A stretch of DNA of 64,000 nt from Pseudomonas sp. BGI-2 (GCF_004310295.1 NZ_SISB01000009.1:62001-126000), one strand, 5' to 3'; counted from the stretch's first letter, positions 9,642 through 22,502 are shown. Program-made: numbers and translations. The notes: a model not told the origin generated them from the letters alone.

Positions 9642-11570
9642 ATGCGCAGTCGCCTTTTCAGTCTTTTATCTTGCTTGCTTCTTTCTGCCACTGCCGTTCA
9701 AACCGCCCAGGCGGTGGACTTGTCCACCCAGCGTCAATATTACGATGAGGCCAAGCGTGCCTTGGCCAAGGGCGATACCGGCCCTTATTTTCGTTATAGC
9801 CAGGCCCTCAGCGATTATCCGCTGGAGCCGTATCTGGCTTATGACGAACTGACCGCGCGCCTGAAAACCGCCAGCAATGCCGAGATCGAAAAATTCCTCG
9901 CCGAACACGGTGACTTGCCCCAGGCCAACTGGATGAAATTGCGCTGGTTGCGCTGGCTGGCCGATCGCGGCGACTGGGCGACCTTCCTCAAGTACTACGA
10001 CCCCAAGCTCAATTTCACCGAACTGGACTGCCTGAACGCGCAGTACCAGATCGGTCATAACCAGAAAACCGAAGGCTACGCCAACGCCAACAAACTCTGG
10101 CTGACCGGCAAATCCCAGCCTGCCGCCTGCGACGCGCTGTTCGGGCAATGGGCTGCCGAAGGTCAACTGACCGAACAAAAACGCTGGGAACGCACCAAGC
10201 TCGCCGCCCAGGCGCGCAACTATCCGCTGGCCAACAGCCTGGTCAACGGCCTGACCACCCTCGCCCCTCGCGGTCGTTTGCTGGTGGATGTGGCGCAGAA
10301 ACCCGAACTGCTGAACCAACCTTCGCGCTTTACCCCGGCCGATGAACCGATGTCCGACGTGGTCAGCCTCGGCCTGCGCCGCCTGGCCCGCCAGGACCCC
10401 GACAAGGCCATGAACCTGCTCGACGGCTATGCCAGCAGCATGCACTTCTCCCGCGATGAAAAAGTGGCGATCGCCCGTGAAATCGGGTTGACCCTCGCCA
10501 AACGCTTCGATCCTCGTGCGCTGGACATGATGACCCGGTACGACCCGGAACTGCGCGACAACACTGTGTCCGAATGGCGTATGCGCCTGCTGTTGCGTCT
10601 GGCCCGCTGGGATGATGCCTATCAGCTGACTCGCCGCTTGCCGCAGGATCTGGCGACCACCAACCGCTGGCGCTACTGGCAGGCCCGCAGCCTGGAACTG
10701 GCGCAACCACAGAACCCGGAAGCGCAAACGCTTTACAAGAACCTCGCTCGTGAGCGGGATTTTTACGGTTTCCTGGCTGCCGATCGTTCGCAATCACCTT
10801 ATTCGCTGAACAACAAACCCTTGGTACTGAGCCAGGCGCTGATCAACAAGGTGCGCAACACACCAGGCGTTCGTCGCGCCCTTGAGTTCCACGCCCGCGG
10901 GCAAATCGTCGACGGTCGTCGCGAGTGGTACCACGTCAGCCGTCATTTCAGCCGTGACGAAATGGTCGCCCAGGCGAAACTGGCCTACGACCTGAAATGG
11001 TATTTCCCGGCGATCCGCACCATCAGCCAGGCGCAATACTGGGACGATCTGGACATTCGCTTCCCGATGGCTCACCGCGAGACCCTGGTGCGCGAAGCCA
11101 AGGTCCGTGGCCTGCACTCGAGCTGGGTGTTTGCCATTACCCGCCAGGAAAGCGCCTTCATGGACGACGCCCGCTCCGGCGTCGGCGCCAGCGGCCTGAT
11201 GCAGCTGATGCCTGGCACCGCCAAGGAAACCGCGCGCAAGTTCAGTATCCCGCTGGCCTCGCCGCAGCAAGTGTTCGACCCGGACAAGAACATCCAGCTC
11301 GGCGCCGCTTACCTGAGCCAGGTTCACAGCCAGTTCAACGGCAACCGCGTCCTCGCCTCCGCCGCCTACAACGCCGGCCCCGGCCGTGTGCGCCAGTGGT
11401 TGCGCGGTGCTGATCACCTTAGCTTCGACGTCTGGGTGGAAAGCATCCCATTCGATGAGACCCGCCAGTATGTGCAGAACGTGCTGTCGTACTCGGTGAT
11501 CTACGGCCAGAAGCTTAACTCGCCACAACCGTTGGTGGATTGGCATGAGCGGTACTTCGACGATCAGTGA
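9642..11570 (+). CDS. slt: Soluble lytic murein transglycosylase
   Basis: Periplasmic enzyme that cleaves the MurNAc-GlcNAc bond, leaving 1,6-anhydroMurNAc. The 642-residue product starts MRSRLFSLLSCLLLSATAV with a cleavable signal peptide, cut probably after AQA. A long alpha-superhelical region follows. The C-terminal SLT domain has the catalytic Glu at about residue 503 in RQESAFMDDARSGVGASG, then LMQLMPGTA and AAYNAGPGRV. The ATG at 9642 places the signal peptide first; an earlier in-frame start would put extra residues before it. Single gene with its own terminator. Confidence 0.95.
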   Translation: MRSRLFSLLSCLLLSATAVQTAQAVDLSTQRQYYDEAKRALAKGDTGPYFRYSQALSDYPLEPYLAYDELTARLKTASNAEIEKFLAEHGDLPQANWMKLRWLRWLADRGDWATFLKYYDPKLNFTELDCLNAQYQIGHNQKTEGYANANKLWLTGKSQPAACDALFGQWAAEGQLTEQKRWERTKLAAQARNYPLANSLVNGLTTLAPRGRLLVDVAQKPELLNQPSRFTPADEPMSDVVSLGLRRLARQDPDKAMNLLDGYASSMHFSRDEKVAIAREIGLTLAKRFDPRALDMMTRYDPELRDNTVSEWRMRLLLRLARWDDAYQLTRRLPQDLATTNRWRYWQARSLELAQPQNPEAQTLYKNLARERDFYGFLAADRSQSPYSLNNKPLVLSQALINKVRNTPGVRRALEFHARGQIVDGRREWYHVSRHFSRDEMVAQAKLAYDLKWYFPAIRTISQAQYWDDLDIRFPMAHRETLVREAKVRGLHSSWVFAITRQESAFMDDARSGVGASGLMQLMPGTAKETARKFSIPLASPQQVFDPDKNIQLGAAYLSQVHSQFNGNRVLASAAYNAGPGRVRQWLRGADHLSFDVWVESIPFDETRQYVQNVLSYSVIYGQKLNSPQPLVDWHERYFDDQ

Positions 11571-11587
11571 TGGTGGTTTGACGCGCT

Positions 11588-11626
11588 AAAAAAAATGCCC
11601 GCATTGAGAAATGCGGGCATTTTTTC
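11588..11626. terminator. Bidirectional terminator between slt and fic
   Basis: An 11-bp stem (11594-11604 with 11611-11621) has an A-run before it and a T-run after it, placed between the convergent slt and Fic genes. Confidence 0.85.
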
Positions 11627-11651
11627 ATGGTGTTCAAACAGCTATGTCGAG

Positions 11652-12731
11652 TCAGTACCGCACCGCCGTTCGTTCGCCAAGCTCGGTCAGGCGATACCTT
11701 TGAACCGGACTGCGGGGGGAATCGGGGTCAGTCATTTCAATCAAGCCGACAGCTAATGCGGGCTTGAGATAGTTAGCCCTGAAGGTCGCCTTGTGGGCTA
11801 GACCAACCTCTGCCATCAGATCATTAACCTTGAGTGGAGCGGTTCCACGCAGAGCGATGAGTAGTTTCGCTACTTGGTCGGTTACTTGGTCGGTTACTTG
11901 GTCGGTCGTAGGTTCGCTTCGGGCAGCCTCGCCGAGCGCAACGCTCAACGCTTGCAGCATGAACTCGACAAAAGGCGTTGATTCGGCAAGCTGATCGGCT
12001 GCCGACAACGCAGCGTAATAAGCGTCCTGCTGCTCTCGAATCACCGCTTCGACTGGCAGATAAGCCAATACCGGCCGCCACTGACTGAGTATCAAGGTTT
12101 GCCAGAGTCGCCCCATCCGCCCATTTCCGTCGGCGAAGGGATGAATAAACTCGAACTCGTAGTGGAACACGCAGCTGACGATCAAAGGGTGCCAATCTGA
12201 TTCGCTGAGCCACGCCAGCAAATCGTCCATCAAGTGCGCAACGCGACTCGGCGGCGGTGCCATGTGGACTAATTTTTCGCCACGGTAAATACCTACACCC
12301 GCTCGGCGAAACTGCCCGCAGTCGTCAATCAATCCACCCATCAGCAACTCATGCGCCCGCAGCAGGTCGGACTGGCTGCTCGACCGCCACTCGGGCATGG
12401 CTTCATAAGCCGCAAACGCGTTACGCACTTCCTGGATTTCTCGCGGCAGCCCAAGAACCCGTCGCCCAGCCAGAACTGCGGTCACCTGCTCAATGCTAAG
12501 GGTGTTGTTCTCGATCGCCAAAGAAGCCTGAATCGTACGAATTCGATTACTGCGACGTAGTTGAGGCGTCTGTAGGCGTTCGTCCACAGCCGTCAGCTGA
12601 CCGATTTGTTCGCTGATCCCGGCGATCAACGTCAGCATTCTGGTGGTCAGGGTCAACGGTGGTTGATAACGACTCATATCCTCATCCAGGCTCGCAACTG
12701 AGGCCGACATAATGCCCGAACCTTGCAGCAT
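11652..12731 (-). CDS. Fic family protein with N-terminal inhibitory motif and C-terminal winged-helix region
   Basis: Fic enzymes usually transfer AMP from ATP to hydroxyl groups of target proteins. The complete catalytic loop HPFADGNGRMGR is near residue 197. The N-terminal helix has SLAIENN at residues 70-76, fitting the [S/T]xxxE[G/N] self-inhibition motif of class II Fic proteins, so it should be autoinhibited. A DQVT tandem repeat links to a C-terminal part that resembles a winged helix (VNDLMAEVGLAHKATFRANYL). The start is uncertain: 12731 gives 359 residues, while a Met at about residue 19 is possible. It lies 14 bases after an ABC exporter gene and is probably cotranscribed. The target is unknown. 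Confidence 0.85.
   Translation of the reverse strand: MLQGSGIMSASVASLDEDMSRYQPPLTLTTRMLTLIAGISEQIGQLTAVDERLQTPQLRRSNRIRTIQASLAIENNTLSIEQVTAVLAGRRVLGLPREIQEVRNAFAAYEAMPEWRSSSQSDLLRAHELLMGGLIDDCGQFRRAGVGIYRGEKLVHMAPPPSRVAHLMDDLLAWLSESDWHPLIVSCVFHYEFEFIHPFADGNGRMGRLWQTLILSQWRPVLAYLPVEAVIREQQDAYYAALSAADQLAESTPFVEFMLQALSVALGEAARSEPTTDQVTDQVTDQVAKLLIALRGTAPLKVNDLMAEVGLAHKATFRANYLKPALAVGLIEMTDPDSPRSPVQRYRLTELGERTAVRY
11872..11907. repeat. Three 12-bp tandem repeats inside the fic gene
   Basis: The unit acttggtcggtt occurs three times in a row (last copy with one change) and encodes TDQV-TDQV-TDQV. The unit is a multiple of three, so copy-number change would lengthen the linker without breaking the frame. 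Confidence 0.85.
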
Positions 12732-12745
12732 TCAGCAGCTCTCAT

Positions 12746-14512
12746 TCATGCCGCTTCGTGCCCATCACTAAACTGCAACGCCGCCAACCGCGCATACAGC
12801 GCATTGCTGGCAATCAACTCCTGATGCGTCCCCACCGCCACCAGTTTTCCTTGATCCATCACCGCGATCCGGTCGGCATTTTTCACCGTGGCCAAACGGT
12901 GGGCGATGACTAGGGTGGTGCGGTTTTTCATCAGGCTCGGCAGAGCTTGCTGGATCAGGTGTTCGCTCTGAGCATCGAGGGCGCTGGTGGCTTCGTCCAG
13001 CAACAGGATCGGTGCGTCCACCAGCAGCGCCCGTGCGATGGCCAGGCGTTGGCGTTGGCCGCCGGACAACCCGAGGCCGCCGTCGCCCAGGTGGGTTTGG
13101 TAGCCGTTGGGCATTTGCTCGATGAAGTCGTGTGCGTAAGCGATTTTTGCCGCTTCCTGGACCTGGGCCAGGGTTGCTGTCGGGTTGCCGTAGCGGATGT
13201 TCTCTTCGATGCTGCCGAAGAACAGCGCCGGGTTTTGCGAGACCAGGGCGAAGCAGCGACGCAGGTCGAGCGGATCGAGTTGGGTCAGCAGCACGCCATC
13301 CAGCAGGATCTGTCCCGAGGCGGGATCGTAAAAACGCAGCAGCAGGTCATACACCGTGGATTTACCGGCACCGGACGGACCGACCAGGGCGAGGGTTTCG
13401 CCCGCATTGATGGTCAGGCTCAAGCCGTCGACGGCATAGCTTTCTGGACGCGACGGGTAGGAAAAGCGCACGTCTTGCAGCGCCAGATCGCCTTTCACCC
13501 GATCAGGCAAGGTGACCAAACCCGAGGTTGGCGGCTGGATGATGTTTTCCGAACGTAGCAGTTCGGCAATCCGCTCGGCCGCGCCCGCCGCTCGCTGTAA
13601 CTCACCGATCACTTCGCTCAACGTGCCGAAGGCGCTGCCGACGATCAGGCTGTAAAAGACGAATGCCGCCAGTTCACCTGCCGAGATCCGTCCGGCGATC
13701 ACGTCCATGCCGCCGACCCACAACATTACGCCAACCGCGCCCAGCACCAGCACGATCACCAGCGTAATCAGCCAGGCCCGTTGAAAAATGCGTTTGCGCG
13801 CCGTGTTGAATGCCTCCTCTACCGTCACGGCGAAGCGCTGCTCGTCCTGGACCTGATGGTTGTAGGCCTGCACGGTTTTGATCTGGCCGAGGGTTTCGGA
13901 GACGTAGCTGCCAATGTCGGCAATTCGGTCCTGACTCAGGCGCGACAGGCTGCGTACCCGGCGGCCGAAAATCAGAATCGGCGCGATCACCAGCGGCAAT
14001 GCCACGACCACGATGCTGGTGAGTTTGGGGTTGGTGATAAACAGCAAGACGATCCCGCCGATCACCATCAGCAAATTGCGCAAAAACAGCGACAACGAAG
14101 AGCCGATCACCGATTGCAGCAACGTGGTGTCGGCGGTCAGCCGTGACTGGATTTCGGAGCTGCGATTGTCTTCATAGAAACCCGGATGCAGATAAACCAG
14201 GTGGTTGAACACATGCTTGCGGATGTCAGCGACCACGCGCTCGCCGATCCACGACACCAGATAAAAGCGCGCAAAAGTGCCTATCGCCAGCCCGATCACC
14301 AGCACCATGAACAGACCGATGGTCTGGTTGAGCAAATGCGCCGATTGGGTCATGAACCCTTGATCCACCAACAAACGAATGCCCTGCCCCATCGACAAGG
14401 TGATGCCGGCGGTGACGATCAGGGCGAACAACGCGCCAAACGCCGGCCAGCGATAAGGTGCAAGAAAACGACTGGTCAGGCGAATCGCGCGGCGGTGACG
14501 GGCAGAGAGCAT
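12746..14512 (-). CDS. ABC exporter, fused permease and ATPase (MsbA-like)
   Basis: A 588-residue half-transporter. Six hydrophobic segments lie in about residues 20-310, then one nucleotide-binding domain: Walker A GPSGAGKST, signature LSGGQRQRLAIARA, Walker B ILLLDEATSALD and the switch His in VIAHRLAT. This arrangement fits homodimeric type IV exporters of lipids, peptides or drugs. It is a second MsbA-like protein rather than clearly msbA itself, since no lpxK neighbour is seen. The substrate is unknown. It precedes the Fic gene by 14 bases on the same strand. Confidence 0.88.
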   Translation of the reverse strand: MLSARHRRAIRLTSRFLAPYRWPAFGALFALIVTAGITLSMGQGIRLLVDQGFMTQSAHLLNQTIGLFMVLVIGLAIGTFARFYLVSWIGERVVADIRKHVFNHLVYLHPGFYEDNRSSEIQSRLTADTTLLQSVIGSSLSLFLRNLLMVIGGIVLLFITNPKLTSIVVVALPLVIAPILIFGRRVRSLSRLSQDRIADIGSYVSETLGQIKTVQAYNHQVQDEQRFAVTVEEAFNTARKRIFQRAWLITLVIVLVLGAVGVMLWVGGMDVIAGRISAGELAAFVFYSLIVGSAFGTLSEVIGELQRAAGAAERIAELLRSENIIQPPTSGLVTLPDRVKGDLALQDVRFSYPSRPESYAVDGLSLTINAGETLALVGPSGAGKSTVYDLLLRFYDPASGQILLDGVLLTQLDPLDLRRCFALVSQNPALFFGSIEENIRYGNPTATLAQVQEAAKIAYAHDFIEQMPNGYQTHLGDGGLGLSGGQRQRLAIARALLVDAPILLLDEATSALDAQSEHLIQQALPSLMKNRTTLVIAHRLATVKNADRIAVMDQGKLVAVGTHQELIASNALYARLAALQFSDGHEAA

Positions 14513-14769
14513 CGGGTTATCCAGTACGCAATTGATGGGGCCAGCCTATACCGCTTAAGTGGGGTGGAACTCTGTAAATCACAATGAGTCAGGTTAATTA
14601 TGACCACAACGACTAGCGCCTAGACGCTATTGGTCTAAAGTCCGGGTGGCAACGTTGGGGGATTTCTGGTGGACTGACGTTGCCGCTCGGGAAAGACCGT
14701 AGGGAGTTGTCACAGCCCGGTCACCTGACGGTTTTAGAGTAAGCACACAACCTGATGAGGAGACAGGCC

Positions 14770-14949
14770 ATGTCCTTGCAAAACAGCAGCGAAGACAAAA
14801 TTGAAGTGATCCGCACGCAGCCAAACCAGTCTCTGGGTTGCTCGATTATCGATAAGGAAGGGCGCGAAGTACCGATCACTGAAGGCATGATCCAGGACGC
14901 TTGCCGCGAACTGGAGCAGCGATTGGTCAAGCCTGCCGAACAAAAGTGA
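14770..14949 (+). CDS. PA1571-family small protein
   Basis: A 59-residue acidic cytoplasmic protein, MSLQNSSEDKIEVIRTQP at the start, resembling the small PA1571 family of Pseudomonas, function unknown. It ends with an amphipathic helix (EGMIQDACRELEQRLV). GAGGAG ends 8 bases before the chosen ATG at 14770, which decides against the ATG at 14755. It is monocistronic with a clear terminator 20 bases after the stop. Confidence 0.8.
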   Translation: MSLQNSSEDKIEVIRTQPNQSLGCSIIDKEGREVPITEGMIQDACRELEQRLVKPAEQK

Positions 14950-14968
14950 TATAGCCACCGTCTTCTTG

Positions 14969-14994
14969 ACCCGGCCCTGATGGCCGGGTTTTTT
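14969..14994 (+). terminator. Terminator of the PA1571-family gene
   Basis: Stem ACCCGGCC/GGCCGGGT with a 5-base loop followed by six T. Confidence 0.85.
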
Positions 14995-15022
14995 ATGGGT
15001 GCTTATCCGGGAATTGCGGTGC

Positions 15023-15123
15023 GGCCCTTTCGCGGGCAGCCACGCTCCTACAAGGTTGGCGTCGTCCGCCTGTTTAGCGAACACCCAAATCCTGTAGGAG
15101 CGAGGCTTGCCCGCGAAAGGGCC
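15023..15123. repeat. REP inverted pair (taggagcgaggcttgcccgcgaa type)
   Basis: Arms at 15023-15052 and 15093-15123 with few mismatches, between the PA1571-family terminator and the pdxB stop. It is the commonest REP family in this window, also found at 18344, 39621, 42715, 44075 and 45968. Confidence 0.85.
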
Positions 15124-15133
15124 AACTCGATAT

Positions 15134-16276
15134 TCAGACAGTCGTAGCGCCCAAAGCCGCCACAATCTTCTGCAACTCAGCCGACTCGCCCTCAATCCGC
15201 ACTGCCAACCCATCAATCTCCCGCCGCTGCGGGTAATGCTTGCGCAACGCATCAAACGCCGCACGCTGCTCGCTCACATTGCCTACAAGGCTGCGTCGGA
15301 AATCCGCATCGTCCCGGCGCGGGTCGTACACGCCGCGGCACAGCATCGCCAGCGCCCAGGCCGGATCGCTTTCAGCGTTCAGGGTCACTTGCGACAACCA
15401 CGGTGCCGGCAGTAAATCGCTCAAGCTGACCTGGGCCGGTTGCCCGATAGATTCGCAATACGCCTGATAGATCTGCGCCGTCCCTCGCTGCTTGCCATCG
15501 AGGCTGTAGCCGGCAATGTGCGGCGTCGCCAGCACGCAGAGTTCGGCCAGCGCCACATCGACTTCAGGCTCGCCTTCCCAAACGTCGAGTACCGCTTGCA
15601 GGTCTTCGCGCTGCAACAACACCTGGCGCAGCGCAGCGTTGTCCACCACCGGGCCACGACTGGCGTTGATCAGCCAGGTGCCCGGCTTGAGTTGGTTCAG
15701 ACGATTTTTATCGAACAGATGCCAGGTCGACTGAGCGCCGTGTTTCTTCAACGGGGTGTGCAGGCTGATGACGTCACACTGCTCGATGATCTGTTCGAGG
15801 CTGACGTAATCGCCACCTTCAGCGGCTTGTCTTGGCGGATCACAGACCAGCACGTTCCAGCCCAGGCCCTTCAAGACGTTGACCAGTCGACCGCCGACTT
15901 CACCGGCACCGACCACGCCGTAAGTGCGCCGAGTCAGGTCAGCGCCTTCGATTTCGGCCAGGGTCAGCAAACTGCCGAGCACATAGTCGACCACGCCCCG
16001 GGCATTGCAGCCGGGCGCGCTGGACCAGGCAATGCCGGCCTGCTGAAAGTAATCCAGATCCAGGTGATCAGTGCCGATGGTGCAGGTGCCGACAAAGCGC
16101 ACCTTGCTGCCTTCGAGCAACGCGCGATTGACGTTGGTCACCGAACGCACCAGCAGCACATCGGCCTGCTCGACGGTAGCGCGGTCGATGGAACGTCCCG
16201 GCACCCGGCGGATTTCGCCGAACCCTTCGAAGAAGGCATCGAGCAGCGGGATATTTTCGTCGGCAACAATCAGCAT
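15134..16276 (-). CDS. pdxB: 4-phosphoerythronate dehydrogenase
   Basis: Second enzyme of the DXP-dependent pyridoxal 5'-phosphate pathway; it oxidises 4-phosphoerythronate using a bound NAD. The 380 residues match the PdxB length. It has the D-2-hydroxyacid dehydrogenase layout: [16 protein letters not shown] start, Rossmann motif [22 protein letters not shown] with the catalytic Arg region, and the His motif [13 protein letters not shown]. The C-terminal dimerisation domain follows. The ATG at 16276, after AGGAG-type sequence, begins exactly at the family start; the frame stays open far upstream without coding character. It is convergent with the PA1571-family gene. Confidence 0.96.
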   Translation of the reverse strand: MLIVADENIPLLDAFFEGFGEIRRVPGRSIDRATVEQADVLLVRSVTNVNRALLEGSKVRFVGTCTIGTDHLDLDYFQQAGIAWSSAPGCNARGVVDYVLGSLLTLAEIEGADLTRRTYGVVGAGEVGGRLVNVLKGLGWNVLVCDPPRQAAEGGDYVSLEQIIEQCDVISLHTPLKKHGAQSTWHLFDKNRLNQLKPGTWLINASRGPVVDNAALRQVLLQREDLQAVLDVWEGEPEVDVALAELCVLATPHIAGYSLDGKQRGTAQIYQAYCESIGQPAQVSLSDLLPAPWLSQVTLNAESDPAWALAMLCRGVYDPRRDDADFRRSLVGNVSEQRAAFDALRKHYPQRREIDGLAVRIEGESAELQKIVAALGATTV

Positions 16277-16357
16277 GGCAGGCTCCTTTGGCGGATCGGC
16301 AGTGTAGGCGCAGATGCCTGTAGTGGACCAGCGGGCATTAAGGATCACCACGGTCCT

Positions 16358-16490
16358 TGTGGTGAGGGGATTTATCCCCGTTGGGCTGCGAAGCGGCCCC
16401 TGTTCCTGAATCCGCGTTATTGCAGACACTCCGCGTGCACTGGTTTGGCGACTGCTTCGCAGCCGAACGGGGATAAATCCCCTCACCACA
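16358..16490. repeat. Long inverted repeat, 'gaggggatttatccccgttgggctgcgaagc' family
   Basis: Arms at 16358-16394 and about 16454-16490 are nearly perfect complements with about 60 bases between them. The element fills most of the 331-base gap between the divergent pdxB and MATE genes. A second member lies at 36075-36197. Each arm is itself a hairpin (ggggattta-tcccc). Confidence 0.85.
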
Positions 16491-16607
16491 GGGGATCGCA
16501 GCACTTCAAAGGCAATTACAAATAGGTAACACAGGACTTTTCCTGACCACTGCGTCAAGGCGTAGAATGCGCCGCCTCGTGCATCAAAATCTCTGGACGT
16601 TTCGCCC

Positions 16608-18017
16608 TTGAATTCCGTGACTGACCGCCCCGCCGCTATTTCCCTCACCCGCCCGGCCCGGGTTCGCCTGGAGCTGAAAAACCTGCTCGGCCTGGCGTTG
16701 CCGATCATGATCGCGCAACTGGCGACCACCGCCATGGGCTTTGTCGATGCGGTGATGGCGGGCCGGGTCGGCCCGCGGGACCTGGCGGCCGTGGCGCTCG
16801 GCAACTCGATCTGGGTTCCGGTGTTTCTGTTGATGACCGGCACCTTGCTGGCCACCACCCCGAAAGTTGCCCAGCGCTTTGGCGCCGGTACGCACAGCGA
16901 AATCGGTCCGATCGTACGCCAGGCGTTATGGCTGGCCTTGGTGGTGGGTTTGATGGCGACTGGCATGCTGTTCAGTGCCGAACCGATCCTGCACATGATG
17001 AAGGTCGATCCCGAACTGATCGGCCCGTGCATGCAATACCTGCACGGCATCGCCAGCGGCCTGCCCGCCGTCGCCTTCTATCATGTGCTGCGCTGTTTCA
17101 GTGACGGCCTGGGGCGTACGCGCCCGGCGATGGTCCTCGGCCTGTGCGGGTTGGCGCTGAACATCCCGCTGAACTACATCTTCATTTATGGCCACTTCGG
17201 TGTGCCGGCCATGGGCGGTGTCGGGTGCGGCTGGGCCACGGCGATTGTGATGTGGGTCATGGCGCTGGGCATGGCCGGCTGGGAGCGCTGGGCACCGGCC
17301 TATCAGTCGAGCCAGTTGTTCAGCCGTTTCGACTGGCCGCAATGGTCGGTGATCAAACGCCTGCTGGGCATCGGCCTGCCCATCGGCATAGCAGTGTTCG
17401 CCGAGTCGAGCATCTTCGCCGTGATCGCCCTGCTGATCGGCAGCCTCGGCGCCACCGTGGTTGCAGGACACCAGATCGCCCTGAACTTCAGCTCGCTGGT
17501 GTTCATGATCCCCTACTCCCTCGGCATGGCCGTGACCGTGCGGGTCGGCCAGGCGCTCGGTCGTCAGGAGCCGCGTGAAGCCCGCTTCGCCGCGGGTGTC
17601 GGCATGGGCACGGCGCTGGCGTATGCGTGTATTTCGGCGAGCATGATGCTGTTGTTGCGCGAACACATCGCAACGATCTACACCGCCGACCCGACGGTGA
17701 TTCGAGTGGCGGCAATGTTGATCGTGTATTCGGCGCTGTTCCAGTTTTCCGATGCGATCCAGGTCACTGCGGCCGGCGCGTTGCGTGGTTATCAGGACAC
17801 TCGGGTGACGATGATCCTGACGCTGTTCGCCTACTGGGGGATCGGTTTGCCGGTGGGTTACGCGCTGGGCCTGACCGACTGGTTCGGCACGCCGAGCGGC
17901 CCGAGCGGGCTGTGGCAGGGTTTGATCGTGGGCTTGAGTTGCGCGGCGCTGATGCTGTCGATCCGCCTGACGCGCAGTGCACGCAAGCGGATCCGCATCA
18001 GTCATTCGGCGGGTTAA
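16608..18017 (+). CDS. MATE family multidrug efflux transporter (NorM/PmpM-like)
   Basis: Inner-membrane cation-driven antiporter of 469 residues with 12 hydrophobic segments in two repeats ([20 protein letters not shown] and [20 protein letters not shown] are the equivalent segment 1 and 7 starts). It has the MATE pattern of [20 protein letters not shown]. The start is uncertain: TTG at 16608 or GTG at 16617, neither with a strong ribosome binding site. It resembles PmpM of P. aeruginosa, an H+-coupled exporter of fluoroquinolones and quaternary ammonium compounds, but substrates cannot be read from sequence. Its stop overlaps the convergent tusA by 4 bases. Confidence 0.9.
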   Translation: MNSVTDRPAAISLTRPARVRLELKNLLGLALPIMIAQLATTAMGFVDAVMAGRVGPRDLAAVALGNSIWVPVFLLMTGTLLATTPKVAQRFGAGTHSEIGPIVRQALWLALVVGLMATGMLFSAEPILHMMKVDPELIGPCMQYLHGIASGLPAVAFYHVLRCFSDGLGRTRPAMVLGLCGLALNIPLNYIFIYGHFGVPAMGGVGCGWATAIVMWVMALGMAGWERWAPAYQSSQLFSRFDWPQWSVIKRLLGIGLPIGIAVFAESSIFAVIALLIGSLGATVVAGHQIALNFSSLVFMIPYSLGMAVTVRVGQALGRQEPREARFAAGVGMGTALAYACISASMMLLLREHIATIYTADPTVIRVAAMLIVYSALFQFSDAIQVTAAGALRGYQDTRVTMILTLFAYWGIGLPVGYALGLTDWFGTPSGPSGLWQGLIVGLSCAALMLSIRLTRSARKRIRISHSAG

Positions 18018-18265
18018 GCGAGTTTTTTGCGGATCCAGTAGAGGTAGGTGCCTGCCTCTTCATGCTGCCCGACCAGTTCGTGATCCAGAAACACGCAAAA
18101 CTTGGGAATGTCGCGACGGGTCGATGGGTCAGTCGCGATCACTTTGAGCAGGCCGCCGGGTGCCAGGTCCCGGATGTGCTGGTGCAGCATCATCACCGGT
18201 TCCGGGCAGTTGAGGCCGGTGGCGTCGAGGGTGCCGTCTACCGGCGTATCAATCATTTCACTCAT
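18014..18265 (-). CDS. tusA: Sulfur carrier protein TusA
   Basis: An 83-residue sulfurtransferase of the SirA/TusA fold. The persulfide-carrying Cys is in [14 protein letters not shown] near residue 19. TusA accepts sulfur from IscS and passes it toward 2-thiouridine in tRNA and other uses. Length and sequence are normal. It is convergent with the MATE gene (4-base overlap) and followed upstream by a REP pair and rlmM in the same orientation. Confidence 0.94.
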   Translation of the reverse strand: MSEMIDTPVDGTLDATGLNCPEPVMMLHQHIRDLAPGGLLKVIATDPSTRRDIPKFCVFLDHELVGQHEEAGTYLYWIRKKLA

Positions 18266-18343
18266 GATTCACTCCTGAAACTGCCGGCATTGTCGCGTAT
18301 TGCCGGGTGTTCGGTCATCTGTGTCGTACACCGCCCCCGCCCT

Positions 18344-18417
18344 TGTAGGAGCGAGGCTTGCCCGCGAAGGCGTCCTTGAAGACGCCAAAAGCTTCGCGGG
18401 CAAGCCTCGCTCCTACA
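18344..18417. repeat. REP inverted pair (taggagcgaggcttgcccgcgaa type)
   Basis: Two head-to-head copies, 18344-18372 and 18391-18417, between rlmM and tusA. Confidence 0.85.
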
Positions 18418-18460
18418 GGGTTGTGTGGCGCCCCGCATATACGGGGGTAAGCAGTGTGCA

Positions 18461-19534
18461 TTAGCGGGACTTGGGTTTCTTAACGTCAATCCGGCGCAAG
18501 TGGCAGGTTACTTCTTCACGGTCGTGATACAGCTGTTTGCAGCCGATCTCGACCCGAATCCCGCGTTCCTTGAACCCCTCGGCAATGCGCTCCAGCAAGC
18601 GTTTCACTTCGGCGTAACGCTGTTTCATCGGCAACTTCAGGTTGACCACCGCTTCGCGGCAATGCCCCTCGCCAATCCATTCTTCCAGCATCGCGGCGTT
18701 GCGCGCCGGTTTCTCGACGATGTCGCAAACCATCCAGTCCACCGGCTGCCGCGGCTTGAAGGTGAAACCGTCGGCCATCAAGTGTTGCACCAGACCGGTG
18801 TCCATCAGGCTTTCGGCCATCGGGCCGTTGTCGATCGCGGTCACCAGCATGCCGCGGTTGACCAGTTGCCAGGTCCAGCCGCCGGGTGCGGCACCGAGGT
18901 CGACGCCGGTCATGTCGCTGTGCAAGCGTTCATCCCACTGGTCGCGGGGGATGAAGTGGTGCCACGCTTCTTCCAGCTTCAGCGTCGAACGGCTCGGCGC
19001 TTCACGGGGAAACTTCAGCCGCGGAATGCCCATCGGCCACATTGCCGAATTGTTGGACTCTGCCAGGCCCATGAACACTTCACGGCCGCTTTTGAAGGTC
19101 AGCAGCAGGCGTGGTTTATGCGCATCTTCGACCAACTTGCCGGCCGCCATCAGCGCTTTGCGCAGGTGGCCTTCGAATTTCTTGCAGAAGTTCGACAGTT
19201 CCTTGCCATCGTTGGTGTCGACCATCTCCAGCCACAGGCTGCCGCACAGCGGGAAGTCCGCCATGTGGGCGAGGATCACGCTGATGCGGTCGGTTTCCGG
19301 CAGGTCGATGAAAATCCCGCGGGCCCATTGGCGCGGGAAGATCAGCTCGGCGAAACGCTGGCCGCGCATCAGGCGCTCGGCGCCGTCTTCTTCGGTGCAG
19401 ATGAATTCGGCGCAGGCGCTGGCGGTCTTGGCCTTGGCATAACCGGCCACGTTCAGCCGCGCAGCGTGTTCGGAAATCTCGGAACAGACTTCGCCTTCGA
19501 AGCCCGGCCGGCAATGCATAAAGAGGGTGTTCAT
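18461..19534 (-). CDS. rlmM: 23S rRNA C2498 2'-O-methyltransferase
   Basis: A 357-residue SAM-dependent ribose methyltransferase. An N-terminal THUMP-like region is followed by the Rossmann methyltransferase domain with the SAM motif GVDLGAAPGGWTWQL near residue 220 and VDWMVCDIVEKPA. The KDKE-type catalytic lysine may lie in VVNLKLPMKQRY. AGGAG sits 6-10 bases before the ATG at 19534. It reads away from the divergent acnA. Confidence 0.94.
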   Translation of the reverse strand: MNTLFMHCRPGFEGEVCSEISEHAARLNVAGYAKAKTASACAEFICTEEDGAERLMRGQRFAELIFPRQWARGIFIDLPETDRISVILAHMADFPLCGSLWLEMVDTNDGKELSNFCKKFEGHLRKALMAAGKLVEDAHKPRLLLTFKSGREVFMGLAESNNSAMWPMGIPRLKFPREAPSRSTLKLEEAWHHFIPRDQWDERLHSDMTGVDLGAAPGGWTWQLVNRGMLVTAIDNGPMAESLMDTGLVQHLMADGFTFKPRQPVDWMVCDIVEKPARNAAMLEEWIGEGHCREAVVNLKLPMKQRYAEVKRLLERIAEGFKERGIRVEIGCKQLYHDREEVTCHLRRIDVKKPKSR

Positions 19535-19744
19535 TGAATCTCCTGGGCAATCGGCAATGAATCGATGCGCAAACTTGCCCTGTAGCAAAGCCTGTCACGA
19601 AAACCGGCGCATGATAGCCGAGTTCGGAACCTTGGACTTGGCCATAGAGTCCAGTAATTAGCCTTAAGCATCAAACAGGACTAGGTTTAAACCTCAGTTC
19701 GTTCCCTCAGTCCGTAGCCGTGCGGACCCAAAGGAGTCATTTCA

Positions 19745-22486
<2,742 letters not shown>

Positions 22487-22502
22487 CCGCCTGCTGACAC
22501 GG

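Noticed and set aside
16277..17050. An N-terminal extension of PdxB to about 638 residues
   Set aside because: The upstream part crosses a repeat and the MATE gene and has no similarity; the family start is the ATG at 16276.
19683..19694. Palindrome aggtttaaacct upstream of acnA as an operator
   Set aside because: A 12-bp AT-centred palindrome alone is weak and matches no known site that I can name.
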